Shown: one piece after another, positions 5,172 to 9,768 of the stretch | Position numbering within the stretch: the stretch's first letter is position 1 | Layout of the letters: the number at the start of each line of letters is the position of its first letter | Source of the DNA: an uncultured Clostridia bacterium | Lineage (GTDB): Bacteria > Bacillota > Clostridia > TANB77 > CAG-508 | Direction of reading: 5' to 3' | Assembly (NCBI GenBank): GCA_944391155.1 | Contig: CALXSO010000025.1 | Location: 1 to 9,768, forward strand | Length of the DNA: 9,768 nucleotides | Position numbers and translations under genes: made by a program | Notes under the pieces: model-generated | Databases searched by the model: none | Seen by the model: the letters and a program-made list of their open reading frames with translations, nothing else | What the model was told of the DNA's origin: nothing

Positions 5172-5738
5172 ATGGATAATGAAAATAGTTTAATAGTAGT
5201 TGCAGATGAGATGTCGCAATATATTAATATGGCAGTAGATTTTGCAAACCAACTTATCGAAGAAGGAAGTTTTAATATAGCAGTATTTAACCTTACAGCA
5301 GAGGAAAGAAAAAAGTTAAATAATAAAAGCCTATATTTAGATAAAAAAGATAATTTGACTTTTGAACATATCAGAAAAACTTGTAAGAGACTAAAGAAGA
5401 AAAATAATATAAATGCAGTAATAATTGATTTAGAAACCAAAGATATTAATGAAGACCATATTGAACTAAGCAAAAAATTAAAAGAATTAGCAAAAGAATT
5501 AAATTTACTAATTGGAATATTTATAAATGTGAAAAAGGTAACAAATAGAAATTTTATTATAATTGATAATGTCGAAGATAAAGATATTTTGGAATATGCA
5601 GATATGATAATAATATCGAAATATGATTATAAAAATAAAAAAATGTTATATATAGCCAAAAGTGATAATGACAAGTATCCAGTTGGATATATAGATTTAG
5701 AAAAAAGGAGTACTGAAAAATGGATAAAGAAAAATTAA
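5172..5738 (+). CDS. DnaB-like RecA-fold protein lacking Walker A
   Basis: 188 residues, ATG 5172 with GAAGGGGG (about 5156-5162) 9 bases upstream. It can be threaded along the C-terminal RecA domain of replicative DnaB helicase: NSLIVVA (5-11) for the strand before the P-loop; AVDFANQLIEEGSFNIAVFN (21-40) for the helix and next strand; LTFEHIRKTCKRLKKKNNIN (62-81) for the helix before Walker B; AVIIDLE (82-88) for Walker B; LSKKLKELAKELN (99-111) for the SRxLKxLAxEL helix; DILEYADMIIISKYD (138-152) for the EQDADxVxFxYR region; and YIAKSDNDKYPVGYI (160-174) for the AKxRNGPxG strand. The P-loop GxxxxGKT is replaced by ADEMSQYINM (11-20) and the SQLSR motif by INVKK. ATP hydrolysis is therefore unlikely. 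It might bind and modulate a helicase, but that is inference. It overlaps 5720-5929. Confidence 0.7.
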   Translation: MDNENSLIVVADEMSQYINMAVDFANQLIEEGSFNIAVFNLTAEERKKLNNKSLYLDKKDNLTFEHIRKTCKRLKKKNNINAVIIDLETKDINEDHIELSKKLKELAKELNLLIGIFINVKKVTNRNFIIIDNVEDKDILEYADMIIISKYDYKNKKMLYIAKSDNDKYPVGYIDLEKRSTEKWIKKN

Positions 5739-5929
5739 CAAAAGCAACAATGTTAGCTTTACAAGGAAAATTGAGAGGAAAAAATTTAATAGATATGTTA
5801 AAAAATAAAGATAAGAAGAAATTATTGGTAGAACTGTTAGATAGTGAAAAGAAAGAACAAATTGTTGATTTAGTTTTAAATGATTTAAATGATGAAACTA
5901 TTGCAAAAATAATAGACCTAAGTATGTAG
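5720..5929 (+). CDS. Small helical protein coupled to the DnaB-like gene
   Basis: 69 residues, ATG 5720, overlapping the end of the DnaB-like gene by 19 bases. Its ribosome site AAAAAAGGAG (5701-5709) lies inside that gene, so the two are translationally coupled and probably work together. The protein is entirely helical and charged: KLTKATMLALQGKLRGKNLI, DMLKNKDKKKLLVELLDSEK, then EQIVDLVLNDLNDETIAKII. There is no membrane segment, metal site or HTH pattern. It may be a partner subunit of the DnaB-like protein. I do not recognise the family. Confidence 0.75.
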   Translation: MDKEKLTKATMLALQGKLRGKNLIDMLKNKDKKKLLVELLDSEKKEQIVDLVLNDLNDETIAKIIDLSM

Positions 5930-5988
5930 TTTTATATACAATAACTAATAAAAACGGCTTAAAACGTAACCTGATGTGTCAGAAATAC

Positions 5989-6043
5989 AAAAAATCCTAC
6001 AAAATTGATTAATTATTAAATTATTTATAGTGTAGGATTTTTT
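5989..6043 (+). terminator. Strong terminator after cassette 2
   Basis: A 13-bp perfect stem, AAAAAATCCTACA (5989-6001) with TGTAGGATTTTTT (6031-6043). The 29-base A+T-rich loop is unusually long. The T-run is part of the stem; the reverse side also ends in a T-run, so it can act in both directions. Confidence 0.8.
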
Positions 6044-6074
6044 ATATTATATAATTTTTATAATGTAAAAGTGT

Positions 6075-6103
6075 AAAATGTGTAAAAATAAAATACACAT
6101 TTT
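6075..6103 (-). terminator. Probable terminator of the recombinase gene
   Basis: A 10-bp perfect stem, AAAATGTGTA (6075-6084) with TACACATTTT (6094-6103), starting 4 bases past the recombinase stop codon on the minus strand. The T-run on that side is broken (TTTTACACTTTT), so strength is uncertain. Confidence 0.55.
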
Positions 6104-6107
6104 TCAC

Positions 6108-6666
6108 CTATATACTAAAATCACGGTATGACTGGTCGATTTCATCCTGACTTATACCAATATAACGAAGTGTGATACTTGGGGAACTATGATTAAATAT
6201 AGTTTGTAATAAAGCTACATCATGATATTGTTTGTAATGCCAGTAACCGAAAGGACTTTCGCATTGTATGTGTTCCAATTTCTGTAAGCCCAATTTTATT
6301 AGCAGTTTTACGAATAATACGATATGCTTGGGTTGTGGTTATAGGAGCATTACTTGCTCTACTTTTAAATAAATAATCCCCTTCTTTCATCCTTCTAGTA
6401 TATAGCTCGAGTTCAATATACAAATCGTTGCATATTGGAAATTTTTTAATCTTTTTTGTTTTTTGTTCTAAAATAGTGATATGGCTTTTCATATTACCGT
6501 TTGTATCTCTAATATCATCATATTTTAATTTAACAATATCACTAACCCTAAGACCAGTATTTAGACCAGTAATAAATAATAAATAATCTCGTGTTCCTCT
6601 TTTCTTTAATTCTTCTTTCATTTCTTCTAGTTTATTTTTATTGCGAATTGGCTGAACAAAATTCAC
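6108..6666 (-). pseudogene. Single-domain tyrosine recombinase/integrase, frameshifted
   Basis: Read from GTG 6666 (GGAGG at 6676-6680 lies 9 bases upstream; the GTG at 6675 is too close). Joining two frames gives 185 residues, the size of the catalytic-domain-only clostridial recombinases. Catalytic positions are all visible: Arg40 (TGLRVSD), the Lys region EQKTKKIKK (67-75), HTMR (133-136), His159 (IFNHSSPSITLR) and the Tyr168 nucleophile (RYIGI). The break is one extra T in TCC-TTT-CGG on the minus strand (AAA at 6250-6252); removing it restores RKSFGYWHYKQYHDV. As it stands, the product stops shortly after HTMR and lacks the tyrosine, so it cannot cut DNA. A sequencing error in the three-base run cannot be excluded. 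It lies next to the tRNA attachment site, but whether it served that site is unknown. Confidence 0.85.
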
Positions 6667-6689
6667 TAAATACACCTCCTCCCAACTAA

Positions 6690-6718
6690 ATTATAAAACC
6701 TTTCAGAAAAATGGTAAA
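6690..6718 (-). promoter_or_regulatory. Promoter of the recombinase gene
   Basis: On the minus strand: TTTACC (6713-6718), a 17-base spacer, TATAAT (6690-6695). It ends just before the ribosome site of the GTG at 6666. Confidence 0.55.
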
Positions 6719-6752
6719 GGCTTTAAAATACCTTGATTTAAGAGGATTTAAG

Positions 6753-6898
6753 GTGAAAAATTATCGACTTATTGATACTGTAATGATGAAGTTGATTTTG
6801 GAAAAGGTAAGTTAATATTTATTGTAATACCTTATGATAAAAACGAAAAAAGATTTGACATTTTAGAAAAAGCAATGTATAATAATAATAGGAAATAA
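6753..6898 (+). pseudogene. Frameshifted small gene of about 48 codons
   Basis: GTG 6753 follows AGAGGA (6741-6746) and opens with MKNYRLIDTV. A second frame ends at TAA 6896 and reads NDEVDFGKGKLIFIVIPYD, then KNEKRFDILEKAMYNNNRK. The two frames meet around 6780-6790, where one base appears gained or lost. Joined, they give a compact alpha/beta peptide of about 48 residues whose family I do not know. Its 3' end carries the perfect promoter of the small RNA at 6890, so this DNA may be kept for the promoter rather than for the protein. Confidence 0.5.
6855..6883 (+). promoter_or_regulatory. Perfect consensus sigma-A promoter for a small RNA
   Basis: TTGACA (6855-6860), a 17-base spacer, TATAAT (6878-6883): 12 of 12 consensus bases at ideal spacing, the strongest promoter in the window. 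Transcription should start near 6890. No protein gene lies downstream on this strand before the terminator at 6935-6975. Confidence 0.85.
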
Positions 6899-6978
6899 GA
6901 CATACAGAAATGTATGTTGCCACTATATAGTAACAAACACTACATTGCCTGTCCAAAGCAAAATGTAGTGTTTTTATT
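6890..6978 (+). ncRNA. Putative antitoxin RNA, convergent with the toxin gene
   Basis: The predicted transcript runs about 90 bases from the perfect promoter to a strong terminator and has no reading frame of note. It contains a 7-bp hairpin with a GAAA tetraloop (ACATACA 6900-6906, TGTATGT 6911-6917) and then the terminator stem. It is antisense to the 3' untranslated part of the toxin mRNA, whose stop codon is at 6978-6980. This layout matches type I systems such as bsrG/SR4 and txpA/ratA, where a short-lived convergent RNA pairs with the toxin mRNA 3' end. Ends are predicted only. Confidence 0.6.
6935..6975. terminator. Terminator shared by the antitoxin RNA and toxin mRNA
   Basis: A 12-bp perfect stem, AAACACTACATT (6935-6946) with AATGTAGTGTTT (6962-6973), and a 15-base loop. 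A T-rich tail follows on the plus strand; on the minus strand the tail is weaker (TTTGTTACTATA). Because both RNAs contain it, each can start pairing through this loop. Confidence 0.8.
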
Positions 6979-7082
6979 TATTCCTTATTAGTACAAATTA
7001 TGTATATAATTGTTAATAAGGCTATGTTTATAGTTATTGAAATCATAAATCCTATGATTAGGAATAGTAAAAATTCTACCAT
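6978..7082 (-). CDS. Small hydrophobic peptide, putative type I toxin
   Basis: 34 residues, ATG 7082 behind GAGGTGG (7088-7094) at 5 bases, stop at 6978-6980. The peptide is one membrane-spanning helix (VEFLLFLIIGFMISITINIA, then LLTIIYIIC) with a short polar end TNKE, as in TxpA/Fst/BsrG-like and other small toxins. Around it are the other expected parts: its own promoter with a perfect -10 (7171-7199), an untranslated leader of about 80 bases with a hairpin next to the ribosome site (7094-7127), and a convergent small RNA (6890-6978). Toxins of this kind insert in the membrane. It lies between the recombinase and the attachment site, where it could penalise loss of the island. The toxin role is inferred from layout and shape, not from a named family. 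Confidence 0.65.
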   Translation of the reverse strand: MVEFLLFLIIGFMISITINIALLTIIYIICTNKE

Positions 7083-7093
7083 AAACACCACCT

Positions 7094-7127
7094 CACTTTC
7101 TCATAGCAAAAGCTATGTAGTAAAGTG
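7094..7127 (-). promoter_or_regulatory. Leader hairpin beside the toxin ribosome site
   Basis: Two stacked stems in the toxin mRNA leader: CACTTT/AAAGTG outside (7094-7099, 7122-7127) and CATAGC/GCTATG inside (7102-7107, 7112-7117) with a 4-base loop. The ribosome site abuts the outer stem and shares one base with it. Leader structures that limit translation are common in type I toxin mRNAs. Confidence 0.55.
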
Positions 7128-7170
7128 GCAAAACACACATCTGCTTTTTTGTCTTATTTTCCTGACAATG

Positions 7171-7199
7171 ATTATACAGTATAAACAATTAAAAAACAA
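7171..7199 (-). promoter_or_regulatory. Promoter of the toxin gene
   Basis: On the minus strand: TTGTTT (7194-7199), a 17-base spacer, TATAAT (7171-7176). The predicted transcript starts near 7164, about 80 bases before the toxin ATG. Confidence 0.65.
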
Positions 7200-7237
7200 T
7201 ATAAAACAAATATTTTTGTAAAAGTATATTAAAAATA

Positions 7238-7266
7238 TTGTAAATTTTGTAAAAATGTAGTATTAT
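7238..7266 (+). promoter_or_regulatory. Possible promoter directed towards the attachment site
   Basis: TTGTAA (7238-7243), a 17-base spacer, TATTAT (7261-7266). No protein gene follows within the island. In an excised circle it would read across the joined ends. In A+T-rich DNA this match may be chance. Confidence 0.3.
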
Positions 7267-7274
7267 TTATAAAG

Positions 7275-7296
7275 GTCAAACAAATGTCAAACAAAA
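7275..7296. repeat. Tandem 11-base direct repeat near the attachment site
   Basis: GTCAAACAAAT (7275-7285) followed directly by GTCAAACAAAA (7286-7296). Short direct repeats about 150 bases inside the att core are typical arm-type binding sites of tyrosine integrases; that role is inferred. Confidence 0.55.
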
Positions 7297-7364
7297 TATA
7301 AAATAAATTTAAAAATGTTGATAAGTTATGTTGCAGTAAGAGGTTAGAGGATAAGAGTTAAAAG

Positions 7365-7385
7365 ACTAGTGATTTTACTAGTGAT
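7365..7385. repeat. Direct repeat ACTAGTGAT with palindromic core
   Basis: ACTAGTGAT at 7365-7373 and 7377-7385, start to start 12 bases, each holding the palindrome ACTAGT. It lies about 55 bases from the tRNA fragment and may bind an integrase or accessory protein. The stretch 7200-7437 has no gene; besides this it holds the 7275 repeat and the possible promoter at 7238. Confidence 0.45.
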
Positions 7386-7437
7386 GTAATGACGAGTAAT
7401 GGAAAGAGGTGGCACAATATGATACGAACTACAAAAC

Positions 7438-7483
7438 ACTTTGACTCTGGCATGCGCTAGTTCGAATCTAGCCAGCCCAGCCA
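7438..7483 (+). tRNA. 3' half of tRNA-Gln(UUG): attachment site (attR type)
   Basis: 46 bases corresponding to tRNA positions 31-76: anticodon loop CTTTGAC with anticodon TTG (7439-7445), 3' anticodon stem TCTGG, variable loop CATGC, T arm GCTAG-TTCGAAT-CTAGC, acceptor strand CAGCCCA, discriminator G and encoded CCA (7481-7483). The T arm pairs perfectly. The 5' side is missing: the bases before the loop are AAACA rather than the CCAGA needed to pair with TCTGG, and no TGGGCTG acceptor strand lies upstream. The fragment therefore cannot make a tRNA and marks where an element integrated in the anticodon region. The native terminator follows. The intact gene should lie at the far end of the element, outside the window. 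Confidence 0.85.
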
Positions 7484-7486
7484 AGC

Positions 7487-7526
7487 AAAATAGCGACTTT
7501 CAAGAAATTGAGAGTTGCTATTTTTT
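7487..7526 (+). terminator. Native terminator of the tRNA-Gln gene
   Basis: A 15-bp stem, 7487-7501 with 7510-7524 (AAAATAGC pairs with GCTATTTT, with two G-T pairs further in), an 8-base loop, then T-run. It starts 4 bases after the tRNA CCA, showing that the chromosome to the right is the original tRNA downstream region. Confidence 0.85.
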
Positions 7527-7590
7527 ATATTATGGTTATATACTAAAAAGAGCAAAACAAAATGGAATAATAATAAGTTTATATAAAAAA

Positions 7591-7619
7591 TTGCGATTAT
7601 CATAAATTTATGATAATAT
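7591..7619 (+). promoter_or_regulatory. Extended -10 promoter of the DUF2207-type gene
   Basis: TTGCGA (7591-7596), a 17-base spacer, TAATAT (7614-7619) preceded by TGA, an extended -10. It lies about 85 bases upstream of the start codon. Confidence 0.55.
7596..7617. promoter_or_regulatory. 22-base perfect palindrome, candidate operator
   Basis: ATTATCATAAA is followed directly by its reverse complement TTTATGATAAT. It fills the space between the -35 and -10 elements, so a dimeric regulator bound here would block the promoter. The regulator is not identified. Confidence 0.6.
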
Positions 7620-7663
7620 ATTTCATAGGATTATCGTTTCAATAGCAGTATAGAAAGGAGCAA

Positions 7664-7693
7664 ATGATATATTTACATAGTTAAATATATCAT
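7664..7693 (+). repeat. 12-bp perfect inverted repeat between ribosome site and start codon
   Basis: ATGATATATTTA (7664-7675), a 6-base loop, TAAATATATCAT (7682-7693). A strong ribosome site GAAAGGAG (7653-7660) lies directly in front. The ATG in the 5' arm opens only a 6-codon frame. In mRNA the hairpin would separate the ribosome site from the ATG at 7705 and could control translation. Confidence 0.6.
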
Positions 7694-7704
7694 GAAAAAT
7701 AAAA

Positions 7705-8883
7705 ATGGATTATATGATAGCAATTATGAATTATTATAAATGCTTTTTGGGGAATATAGAAACGAAAAGCAAAAATAAGAAAAAAAATAGAATTAACATA
7801 TCAGGAAAATTTAATATACAAAATGTTATCGTTTGGTTAATCATGTCTATATTCTTTATAATTATTGGTATAGCACAAAGACAAGAATTCTTTATACCAC
7901 TTATTGTAATGTATTTATGTACAATTTTAGCAGTTATTATAAAAAGTATGTTATTATATAAAAAATTAGAAGGAAAACCAGTAAATATAAATATATATCA
8001 AAGAGACTTACCAAGTAATTTAAAACCTGCACATGTTAGGTTATTATTAAATGATGGATTGATAGATGAAATTTCGTTAGCATCTACAATAGTGGATTTA
8101 ATGGATAAAGTTTTTTTGGATATAAAAGCACAGGGGAAAGAAATAGAAAACAAAGAGAATATATTTAAAGATAGAAACATTAGATTAATAAAAACAGAAA
8201 AATCAACAGAGCATTTATTAAAATATGAAAAGTTTTTATTAGAATGGTTAATAGATAAATATGGTGATGGAAAAGAAGTTACAATGGATAACATTCACAA
8301 TGCTTTATCTAATAATATATATGAAGAACAGCCATATGAATTATTTATTGAATGGCAAGGATTGGTATTATTATCATTTCCGTTAAAAATATTTTATAAA
8401 ATAAAAAGTACCGGATATGCAAGATTTATATATCTACTTTTCATTATATTAGGACTTCTTCCAGCAATTCCATGTATAGGACAGGCCTTAGCTATATATG
8501 GACTTGGGTGTTTAATGTTTGCAAGTCCACAATGTATATTAAATAAAATAGGAGTCGAGGAAATTGATGAATGGAAAGACTTAAGAAAGTATTTGTTAGA
8601 TTTTTCTAATATAGAAGATAAAACGATGGAAATGGTAAAGGTTTGGAATTTTTATTTAACATATGCAATGGTTTTAAATATAAATTCAAAATCAAATGCA
8701 GAAATAGAAAAATTTATAGGTGATAGAATATATAATAAGTTTGAAAATAGAATAACCAATACACAAGAAAAAAAGATTTTAGAGAGAAGATTAAAAGTAA
8801 TAAAAGAGGAAGAAATTAAAGAGAAAATAGAACAAGAATTAGCGATATATGATTTTACCAAAATAAACAATGGAACTGTTTAA
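7705..8883 (+). CDS. DUF2207-type membrane protein lacking the N-terminal domain
   Basis: 392 residues from ATG 7705. Hydrophobic segments lie at about 40-58, 61-84 and 241-272. Features of the C-terminal part of DUF2207 membrane proteins are clear: DLPSNLKPAHVRLLLNDG (100-117) with STIVDLMDKVFLDI (126-139), and EEIDEWKDLRKYLLDFSNIE (284-303) with MVKVWNFYLTYAMVLNI (309-325). The C-terminus is a charged coiled coil. Family members usually start with a signal peptide and an extracellular beta domain ahead of the first membrane helix, for a total of about 550-650 residues; here that part is absent. The start is uncertain: no ribosome site lies within 15 bases of 7705 except across the hairpin at 7664-7693, and ATGs at 7714 and 7726 are alternatives. 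It may be a truncated gene. Its exact role is unknown. Confidence 0.75.
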   Translation: MDYMIAIMNYYKCFLGNIETKSKNKKKNRINISGKFNIQNVIVWLIMSIFFIIIGIAQRQEFFIPLIVMYLCTILAVIIKSMLLYKKLEGKPVNINIYQRDLPSNLKPAHVRLLLNDGLIDEISLASTIVDLMDKVFLDIKAQGKEIENKENIFKDRNIRLIKTEKSTEHLLKYEKFLLEWLIDKYGDGKEVTMDNIHNALSNNIYEEQPYELFIEWQGLVLLSFPLKIFYKIKSTGYARFIYLLFIILGLLPAIPCIGQALAIYGLGCLMFASPQCILNKIGVEEIDEWKDLRKYLLDFSNIEDKTMEMVKVWNFYLTYAMVLNINSKSNAEIEKFIGDRIYNKFENRITNTQEKKILERRLKVIKEEEIKEKIEQELAIYDFTKINNGTV

Positions 8884-8897
8884 AAATAAATTCGTAT

Positions 8898-8926
8898 TTG
8901 ACAATTGTTAAAATATACAATAAAAT
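8898..8926 (+). promoter_or_regulatory. Strong promoter of the Dabb gene
   Basis: TTGACA (8898-8903), a 17-base spacer, TAAAAT (8921-8926), 11 of 12 consensus bases. It gives the Dabb-birA pair its own transcript. Confidence 0.75.
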
Positions 8927-8947
8927 CTTAGTAAAAAGGAGAAATTT

Positions 8948-9232
8948 ATGATAAAACATATTGTTATGTGGAAATTTAAAGAAAATGAAGAAGAGAAAAT
9001 GAAAGAATTTTTAGATGGATTAAATCATTTAAAAGATATTATTCCACAAATTAAATATATGGAAACAGGTGTAAATATAAATCCACAAAATGAGTATGAT
9101 GCTATATTAATTTCTGAATTTGAAAGTATGGAAGATTTAGAAATATATAAAAATCATCCAGAACATATTAAAGTATCAAATTTATGCAAATCTATTAGAA
9201 TAGATAGACAAGCAATTGATTATGAGGTTTAA
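8948..9232 (+). CDS. Dabb (stress-responsive A/B barrel) domain protein
   Basis: 94 residues, ATG 8948 with GGAG (8938-8941) 6 bases upstream. The whole length matches the Dabb family: the opening MIKHIVMWKFK, a helix with LDGLNHLKDIIPQIKYMETG, the strand YDAILISEFESMEDLEIY, and the terminal signature KNHPEHIKVSNLCKSI. These proteins form dimeric ferredoxin-like alpha/beta barrels in the cytoplasm. Some are enzymes in plants and fungi; bacterial members mostly have no known reaction. The usual conserved histidine near the start is present (His4). It is followed 1 base later by birA, so the two are co-transcribed, although no functional link is known. Confidence 0.9.
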   Translation: MIKHIVMWKFKENEEEKMKEFLDGLNHLKDIIPQIKYMETGVNINPQNEYDAILISEFESMEDLEIYKNHPEHIKVSNLCKSIRIDRQAIDYEV

Positions 9233-9233
9233 A

Positions 9234-9768
9234 ATGATGGATTTAGAAAAAATAAAAAGCGCAAATACCCAATATTTAGGAAAAGAAATAGAATATTTTA
9301 AAGAAATCTCTTCTACACATACATATGCAAAAGAAATTGCAATACAAGAAAAAAATAGTGGGAAAATCATAATAGCGGAAACACAAACAAATGGAATTGG
9401 AACCAAAGGAAGAGCTTGGTATACAGGAGAAGGTAAAAACATAGCGTTAACCATGATATTAAAACCAGAATGTAAAATTAGTGGTTTAGAAGGTTTAACT
9501 GTAAAGATAGCAGAATGTATGCAAAAAGCAATACAAGAGTTATATCAGATTGGTTTAGAAATAAAAGAACCTAATGATTTAATGTTAAATGGAAAAAAGA
9601 TTTGTGGAATTTTGACAGAAATAAATACCTTATCAGAAAAAATTAATTATCTATTAATTAGTTTTGGTTTTAATGTTAATGAAGCTGTTTTTTCAAAGGA
9701 AACAGAAAATATTGCCACATCGTTAAAAAAAGAATTTGAAAAAGAATTTTGTAGAGAAGATATTATTA
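9234..9768 (+). CDS. birA: Biotin--[acetyl-CoA-carboxylase] ligase, 3'-partial
   Basis: 178 codons to the window edge with no stop. It begins at ATG 9234, or the adjacent ATG 9237, with GAGGT (9224-9228) inside the end of the Dabb gene. The enzyme uses ATP to activate biotin and attaches it to a lysine of the biotin carrier protein of acetyl-CoA carboxylase. Visible motifs: ISSTHTYAKE (25-34), biotin/adenylate loop QTNGIGTKGRAW (51-62; usual form GRGRxGRxW, so two arginines differ), KEPND (111-115; usual KWPND), GKKICGILTE (120-129) and GFNVN (145-149). There is no N-terminal helix-turn-helix, so this is the single-domain type that does not act as a repressor. It belongs to the chromosomal side. 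Confidence 0.9.
   Translation, partial: MMDLEKIKSANTQYLGKEIEYFKEISSTHTYAKEIAIQEKNSGKIIIAETQTNGIGTKGRAWYTGEGKNIALTMILKPECKISGLEGLTVKIAECMQKAIQELYQIGLEIKEPNDLMLNGKKICGILTEINTLSEKINYLLISFGFNVNEAVFSKETENIATSLKKEFEKEFCREDII

Larger units (their letters stand above)
1..7483. mobile_element. Right-hand part of a genomic island integrated at tRNA-Gln(UUG)
   Basis: What is seen: a 3' tRNA half at 7438-7483, a tyrosine recombinase pseudogene at 6108-6666, a toxin-antitoxin-like locus beside it, an XRE repressor, a superinfection-immunity-type protein, and many small or broken genes. What is known: elements that integrate into tRNA genes leave the intact tRNA at one end and a copy of its 3' part at the other. 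The inference is that everything left of the tRNA fragment belongs to the element and that its other end, with the intact tRNA-Gln, lies outside this window. There are no capsid, tail or conjugation genes here, so phage, ICE and mobilizable island cannot be told apart. Confidence 0.55.

Noticed and set aside
5105..5473. A 122-codon minus-strand frame
   Set aside because: It is antisense to the DnaB-like gene and extends into its leader. It has no ribosome site and no recognisable motif.
7000..7221. A 73-codon plus-strand frame
   Set aside because: It runs antisense to the small toxin gene and its promoter, has no ribosome site, and its second half reads through the toxin leader hairpin and -10 region. 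The minus-strand peptide with its SD and promoter explains the DNA better.
7402..7462. A 13-codon frame starting at ATG 7419 behind an AGAGGT ribosome-like site, running into the tRNA fragment
   Set aside because: It is too short to support, it stops within the tRNA-derived sequence, and the ribosome-like match can be chance.
7664..7684. Six-codon leader peptide right behind a strong ribosome site
   Set aside because: The gap between site and ATG is only 3 bases and the ATG lies in the arm of a perfect inverted repeat, so I treat it as part of the hairpin and not as a gene; attenuation by a leader peptide cannot be excluded.

Overview
The window is strongly A+T-rich DNA from a low-GC Firmicute, most likely a gut-type clostridium. 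It uses standard stop codons, strong GGAGG ribosome sites and sigma-A promoters. The main landmark is a 46-base 3' half of a tRNA-Gln(UUG) gene at 7438-7483. It starts in the anticodon arm, ends in CCA, and is followed by a terminator, but the 5' half of the tRNA is missing. This is the usual mark left by an integrated element at a tRNA gene. I therefore read about 1-7437 as the right part of a genomic island and 7484-9768 as the native chromosome.

Island, left part (1-4216). The 3' end of a coiled-coil protein shares its C-terminal domain with the next small gene (603-878). An XRE repressor at 886-1233 faces left. A rightward run of small membrane proteins follows: a superinfection-immunity/SHOCT protein (1400-1741), an anchored protein (1753-2277), a SHOCT remnant (2282-2353), a SHOCT protein with no usable start (2367-2645), a SHOCT-DUF4190 protein with an early stop (2660-3067) and another anchored protein (3077-3625). 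Short and decaying reading frames continue to 4188.

Island, middle (4217-6043). Two cassettes have the same layout: terminator, near-identical promoter, a candidate structured RNA whose predicted first bases pair with its 3' part, then small genes. Cassette 1 carries 4383-4622 and 4607-4846, which may be one frameshifted gene. Cassette 2 carries a DnaB-like protein that has lost its Walker A motif (5172-5738), overlapping a small helical protein (5720-5929). This is the best candidate for an undescribed system.

Island, right end (6044-7437). A single-domain tyrosine recombinase on the minus strand is broken by a one-base frameshift. Next to it is a probable type I toxin-antitoxin locus: a 34-residue hydrophobic peptide on the minus strand and a convergent small RNA with a perfect consensus promoter on the plus strand. 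Short direct repeats that could be integrase arm sites lie between this locus and the tRNA fragment. A dead integrase beside an addiction module suggests an island that is now fixed but still retained.

Chromosome (7484-9768). A shortened DUF2207-type membrane protein is preceded by a palindrome lying inside its promoter. A Dabb-domain protein follows with its own promoter, and the start of a biotin-protein ligase (birA) lies 1 base behind it. All assignments come from reading the sequence; no database search was run.
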